Source of the DNA: CAYJAD01 sp964371225
Lineage (GTDB): Bacteria; Desulfobacterota; Desulfovibrionia; Desulfovibrionales; Desulfovibrionaceae
Length of the DNA stretch: 28,601 nt
Direction of reading: 5' to 3'
Assembly (NCBI GenBank): GCA_964371225.1
Contig: CAYJNA010000020.1
Coordinates: 1 to 28,601, forward strand
The notes beneath the pieces are model-generated. The model saw only the letters and a list, made by a program, of their open reading frames with translations, did no database searches and had not been told where the DNA came from. Position 1 is the first letter of the stretch, and each line of letters opens with the position of its first letter. The translations under genes and the position numbers were made by a program. Below are positions 25,611 through 28,601 of this stretch, one piece after another.

Positions 25611-27962
25611 TTGAAAATTTTACTTAAAATATTATTGCCAGTGCTACTTATTGCAGCAGCAGGTCTTTTTGGCTCTACCTTGTATACCTATGAGCGAAGC
25701 ATGGTAACGCTGAAAGAGAACAATACTGCTTTGCAAAAAATGGCTGTGGCCAATGCTTTGGTAGAATTAAAAGCAGGACTAGACTTCAACATCCTCAATG
25801 CTATTTCCCTTTCTCAAACGGGTATTTTACAACCCTATCTCACTGAAGACTTACAGACACGTCAAGAGTATAGCCATGATGTGAACACGCGCATCATAAA
25901 CATGAGAAATACCTACTACTATAAAAGACTAGGTGTTGTAAGCCCCACAGGTATCATTCTCGACCATACAGAGCCTTCCTTCATAGGAAGAAGCGTGGCC
26001 GATAAGAAATTCTTTCAGGAGGCTATGCAAGGGAAAATAGGCATAAGTGCGCCGCACAAAGATTTTTTTTCTGAAACAGTGGTCTACGCTGTGGCCTCTC
26101 CTGTATATAACTTACGCAACAATGAAATTGTGGGTGTTGTGTATAATGTATCTGCCATTACTGACACCATGAGTGAGCGTATGCTCCTTGGAGACTCAGG
26201 CTATCTTTTTGTGGCTGACCAAGATGGCAATATGTTTATTCATAAAGATGAAGAGCTTGTTTTCAATGATAATTTGAAAGATTGTGATTGGGGACGTACC
26301 ATATTAAAGAATAAAAAGGGGAGCATATCCTTTACACTAGATGGGCATAAAATGCTGGCTCGTTATGATATTCTTCCTGAGTCTAATTGGATTGCTGTGG
26401 CTGTACGCGATTTAGATGACATCTCAGCTACCAGTGACAGGGTGCGTCAGCAAGTTATGTTTTTTGCCATCGCCATTTTATTCCTTTTAGGTTTCATCAT
26501 TTATTATTATGTGAAATATATTATTGATGCCCTTCTTAAAGCAGTGCATTACGCAGAACAAATTTCTCAAGGTGCTTTAGATAAAGACTTGGACTTAAAC
26601 CAAGAGAAACAATACAGTATGCATCAACTTGTAGTATTTTTTCAAAAAATCTTGCATACATTTTCTTCCAAAAAACACGCACAGCATACCGACAATGCAA
26701 AACAAGACTGCACCAGCTTAACGCGCAATGATGAAATTGGCGTACTTTATACAGCCTTACAACGTATGGTGCGCTCCATGCGACGCATGGTAACAAAGGC
26801 TAACGACGCTAACCGCATGAAGAGTGAATTTCTTGCTAACATGAGCCATGAAATTCGCACGCCACTACATGCTATTTTAGGCTTTAGTCATCTTTGGCTC
26901 ACCAGTCAGGAAGATGATACGAAAAAACGTGATTATGTGCAAAAAATTGAGTCTTCAGCCAAAAACCTTCTAGGTATTATTAATAATGTCTTAGACACAT
27001 CAAAGATTGAAGCTGGCATGTTTGAATTGGACATTATACATTTTAATTTACAAGATGTTATAACACAAGCTTTAGACATGCACAGGGAAAACGCCACACA
27101 AAAAAATATTGAACTAAACTACTATCAAGACAAAAATCTACCTATTTTTTACAATGGTGATGCCATACGCCTAGGGCAAATTATTAATAACCTTGTGGAC
27201 AATGCCATTAAGTTTACAGAAAAAGGCAGTGTTACCATATACTACAAAGATGGCACAAATTTCGTAGACAAAGCTGAAATACCGGCAGGAACAGTGCCTA
27301 TTTGTTTACAAGTTAAAGACACAGGCATTGGGATAACTTCAGAACAAGAGGAATTACTTTTTAATACCTTCTCGCAAGCTGACACATCTATCACCCGCAG
27401 ATTTGGCGGCATTGGGCTTGGCCTTGCCATCAGCCGTCATATTATCCATCTTATGGGTGGTAACTTGCAAGTGCAAAGCGCCTTTGGACAAGGCACCACC
27501 TTTAACGTTATTTTATTCCTCAATGCAGCAGAAGAAAAAAAGATACAGATTGCACATGATGTGGAGGACGATATAGCCGCGCATATTAATCTACAAAATA
27601 AACGTATTCTTGTGGTAGAAGATAATATGATCAATCAATGCATCATGGAAGAAATTCTTATAAAAACGCATGCTCACATTGAAATGGCTGAAAATGGTCA
27701 AATTGCTGTTGATTTAGTGCAAAAAGAACATTTTGACCTCATACTCATGGATGTGCAAATGCCTATCCTAGACGGCATTGAGGCCACAAAAATCATACGT
27801 CAAACACATGATGCCACCACTTTACCCATTATAGCTGTTACGGCCAATGCCATGAAAGAAGATAAAGAAAAAGGCATAGCCGCTGGCTTTAATGACTACC
27901 TCACTAAGCCTGTGGACCCAAAAAATTTAATGTTGGTACTTTATCACTGGCTTTGTGAATAA
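25611..27962 (+). CDS. Membrane hybrid sensor histidine kinase with receiver domain
   Basis: 783 residues from a TTG at 25611, chosen because GGAG lies five bases upstream and the protein then begins with the membrane segment (KILLKILLPVLLIAAAGLFG). A GTG at 25551 would add 20 residues but has no ribosome binding site. Order of parts: first membrane helix (about 3-23), a periplasmic sensor of about 250 residues with dCache-like features (YYYKRLGVVSPTGIILDH, GYLFVADQDGNMFIHKDE), second helix (about 282-305, FFAIAILFLLGFIIYYYV), a HAMP-like linker, HisKA with FLANMSHEIRTPLHAILGF (phosphorylated H413), HATPase with NLVDNAIKFTEKG and FGGIGLGLAISRH, and a receiver domain with VVEDNMINQ, phospho-acceptor D714 in LMDVQMP, and K in LTKPVDP. 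No HPt domain or separate response regulator lies nearby, so its output is unknown. The ligand is unknown; Cache sensors often bind small organic acids or amino acids. Confidence 0.9.
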   Translation: MKILLKILLPVLLIAAAGLFGSTLYTYERSMVTLKENNTALQKMAVANALVELKAGLDFNILNAISLSQTGILQPYLTEDLQTRQEYSHDVNTRIINMRNTYYYKRLGVVSPTGIILDHTEPSFIGRSVADKKFFQEAMQGKIGISAPHKDFFSETVVYAVASPVYNLRNNEIVGVVYNVSAITDTMSERMLLGDSGYLFVADQDGNMFIHKDEELVFNDNLKDCDWGRTILKNKKGSISFTLDGHKMLARYDILPESNWIAVAVRDLDDISATSDRVRQQVMFFAIAILFLLGFIIYYYVKYIIDALLKAVHYAEQISQGALDKDLDLNQEKQYSMHQLVVFFQKILHTFSSKKHAQHTDNAKQDCTSLTRNDEIGVLYTALQRMVRSMRRMVTKANDANRMKSEFLANMSHEIRTPLHAILGFSHLWLTSQEDDTKKRDYVQKIESSAKNLLGIINNVLDTSKIEAGMFELDIIHFNLQDVITQALDMHRENATQKNIELNYYQDKNLPIFYNGDAIRLGQIINNLVDNAIKFTEKGSVTIYYKDGTNFVDKAEIPAGTVPICLQVKDTGIGITSEQEELLFNTFSQADTSITRRFGGIGLGLAISRHIIHLMGGNLQVQSAFGQGTTFNVILFLNAAEEKKIQIAHDVEDDIAAHINLQNKRILVVEDNMINQCIMEEILIKTHAHIEMAENGQIAVDLVQKEHFDLILMDVQMPILDGIEATKIIRQTHDATTLPIIAVTANAMKEDKEKGIAAGFNDYLTKPVDPKNLMLVLYHWLCE

Positions 27963-28027
27963 TGAGCTAAAATGCTTCAAACTCCATTAACATACTTATA
28001 ATATTATTTTTTTATTTTGCATATTTT

Positions 28028-28070
28028 AAAGCCCACTTCATAGCTCCCATGAAGTGGGCTTTTGTTTTTG
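28028..28070 (+). terminator. Intrinsic terminator after the sensor kinase
   Basis: AAAGCCCACTTCAT (28028-28041) pairs perfectly with ATGAAGTGGGCTTT (28049-28062) over the loop AGCTCCC, followed by TTTTGTTTTT. It lies 66 bases past the kinase stop. Confidence 0.92.
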
Positions 28071-28294
28071 GCGTAGTTCTTTGCTAAAAATACCCATTTG
28101 TACTTTTGCCTACAATAATAAATAACCATTGTGATTTTTTTTGCATACTTTAGCTAACTTATCGTTTTAATTAATTATAAAAAAATCAAATTTTTGTTTT
28201 CACAAATATCATTTTTGCTTGCATTTAATTCTAAAACTTTGTTAGTGTATTTTTATCGCGCTTATTCCCCATGGAAATTTAGCACGTATGGAAC
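28071..28294. other. AT-rich region upstream of the microprotein pair
   Basis: About 220 bases, strongly AT-rich, with A and T tracts. No reading frame with a ribosome binding site was found on either strand. It probably holds the promoter region of the microprotein genes; no clear operator was identified. Confidence 0.45.
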
Positions 28295-28300
28295 TATAAT
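28295..28300 (+). promoter_or_regulatory. Candidate -10 box for the microprotein pair
   Basis: A perfect TATAAT lies 24 bases before the first microprotein ATG. No good -35 box is found 16-18 bases upstream, so the promoter may need an activator. The call rests on the -10 box alone. Confidence 0.4.
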
Positions 28301-28324
28301 AACTACTTTTTTTAGGAGAAAATC

Positions 28325-28411
28325 ATGAAAAATGAAAAGATCGTTTACGCTGTGTTTGCTTTTTGGAGCCTTATAATGGCATCTGGTATCGCCAGCCACG
28401 TATTAGCATAA
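28325..28411 (+). CDS. 28-residue membrane microprotein, copy 1
   Basis: ATG at 28325 follows AGGAG by six bases; TAA at 28409-28411 ends a 28-residue frame. The peptide has a basic start (MKNEK) and then one hydrophobic stretch, VYAVFAFWSLIMASGIA, ending in SHVLA. This is a single membrane helix, probably N-terminus inside. The end resembles a signal-peptidase site, but cleavage there would leave nothing, so a membrane anchor is more likely than an export signal. It resembles in size the small subunits of membrane enzymes (for example CydX/CcoQ-type peptides), but I cannot match it to any of them. The second gene 14 bases downstream encodes the same residues. Function unknown. Confidence 0.8.
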   Translation: MKNEKIVYAVFAFWSLIMASGIASHVLA

Positions 28412-28425
28412 TTAAGGAGCTTGCC

Positions 28426-28512
28426 ATGAAAAATGAAAAAATCGTTTACGCTGTATTTGCTTTTTGGAGCCTTATAATGGCATCCGGTATTGCTAGCCAC
28501 GTATTAGCATAA
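28426..28512 (+). CDS. 28-residue membrane microprotein, copy 2
   Basis: ATG at 28426 has AAGGAG seven bases upstream, within the 14-base gap after copy 1. The encoded peptide is identical to copy 1, while the DNA differs at five of 87 positions, all synonymous third bases (codons 5, 10, 20, 22 and 23). That pattern supports both copies being translated and kept under selection for protein sequence, and it argues against a sequencing or assembly duplication. The pair is probably one transcript ended by the hairpin at 28558. Function unknown. Confidence 0.8.
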   Translation: MKNEKIVYAVFAFWSLIMASGIASHVLA

Positions 28513-28557
28513 TTTTCAACTATTTTATTTTGCAGACCTACTCTGTCGCAAGATAGC

Positions 28558-28601
28558 ATAATGCCCCTCTCTCAAAAAAGTTAGGGGCATTATTTATGCT
28601 A
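28558..28601 (+). terminator. Terminator-like hairpin after the microprotein pair
   Basis: ATAATGCCCCT (28558-28568) pairs perfectly with AGGGGCATTAT (28583-28593). Outer bases TAGCAT and ATGCTA can extend the stem to the window edge with a small bulge. The tail on the plus strand is not a clean T tract, so it may be a bidirectional or weak terminator. Confidence 0.65.

Larger units (their letters stand above)
28325..28512 (+). repeat. Tandem direct duplication of the microprotein gene
   Basis: Two 87-bp units (28325-28411 and 28426-28512) are identical at 82 positions and separated by 14 bases carrying the second ribosome binding site. The flanks before copy 1 and after copy 2 do not match beyond the ribosome binding site, so the repeat is limited to the coding units. 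Confidence 0.95.

Overview
The window reads as chromosomal core sequence of an anaerobic, acetate-forming bacterium. The best guess is a low-GC member of the Desulfovibrionaceae. The grounds are a single-chain pyruvate:ferredoxin oxidoreductase of the Desulfovibrio africanus type, a separate pta-ackA unit whose Pta carries P-loop and DRTGG domains, a fused CobA/HemD protein, an AddAB-type recombination nuclease, and a good sigma-54 promoter. This placement comes from recognised families, not from a database search. No tRNA, rRNA, CRISPR array, insertion sequence or prophage was seen.

Layout, left to right. (1) 1-3510, minus strand: the 5' part of a secreted protein gene behind a -24/-12 (sigma-54) promoter, then ribonuclease J, then an FKBP-type prolyl isomerase, each followed by or separated by a hairpin terminator. 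(2) 3523-11093, plus strand: a regulatory region rich in dyads, then PFOR, a terminator plus a second long hairpin, a CRP/Rex-like palindrome, then pta and ackA. These three enzymes turn pyruvate into acetyl-CoA, acetyl phosphate and acetate with ATP formation. (3) 11098-20400, minus strand: a tight gene string read in the order tsaC, HD-domain phosphohydrolase, pfkA, addA, addB. (4) 20399-21554: rlmH (plus) shares its start-codon bases with divergent tsaC and converges on rsmG with one base between them. (5) 21746-22190: a self-contained small transcription unit with a near-consensus promoter, a small exported peptide that looks frameshifted, and a terminator. (6) 22317-25327: pepA and cobA-hemD, overlapping by one base. 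(7) 25611-27959: a membrane hybrid sensor kinase. (8) 28325-28512: two tandem genes for the same 28-residue membrane microprotein, differing only at synonymous positions, followed by a hairpin.

Most of the window is ordinary housekeeping. The least explained items are the duplicated microprotein, the frameshifted small exported peptide, the five-cysteine insert in PFOR, and the sigma-54-driven secreted protein. I found no evidence for a defence system or other large undescribed system.
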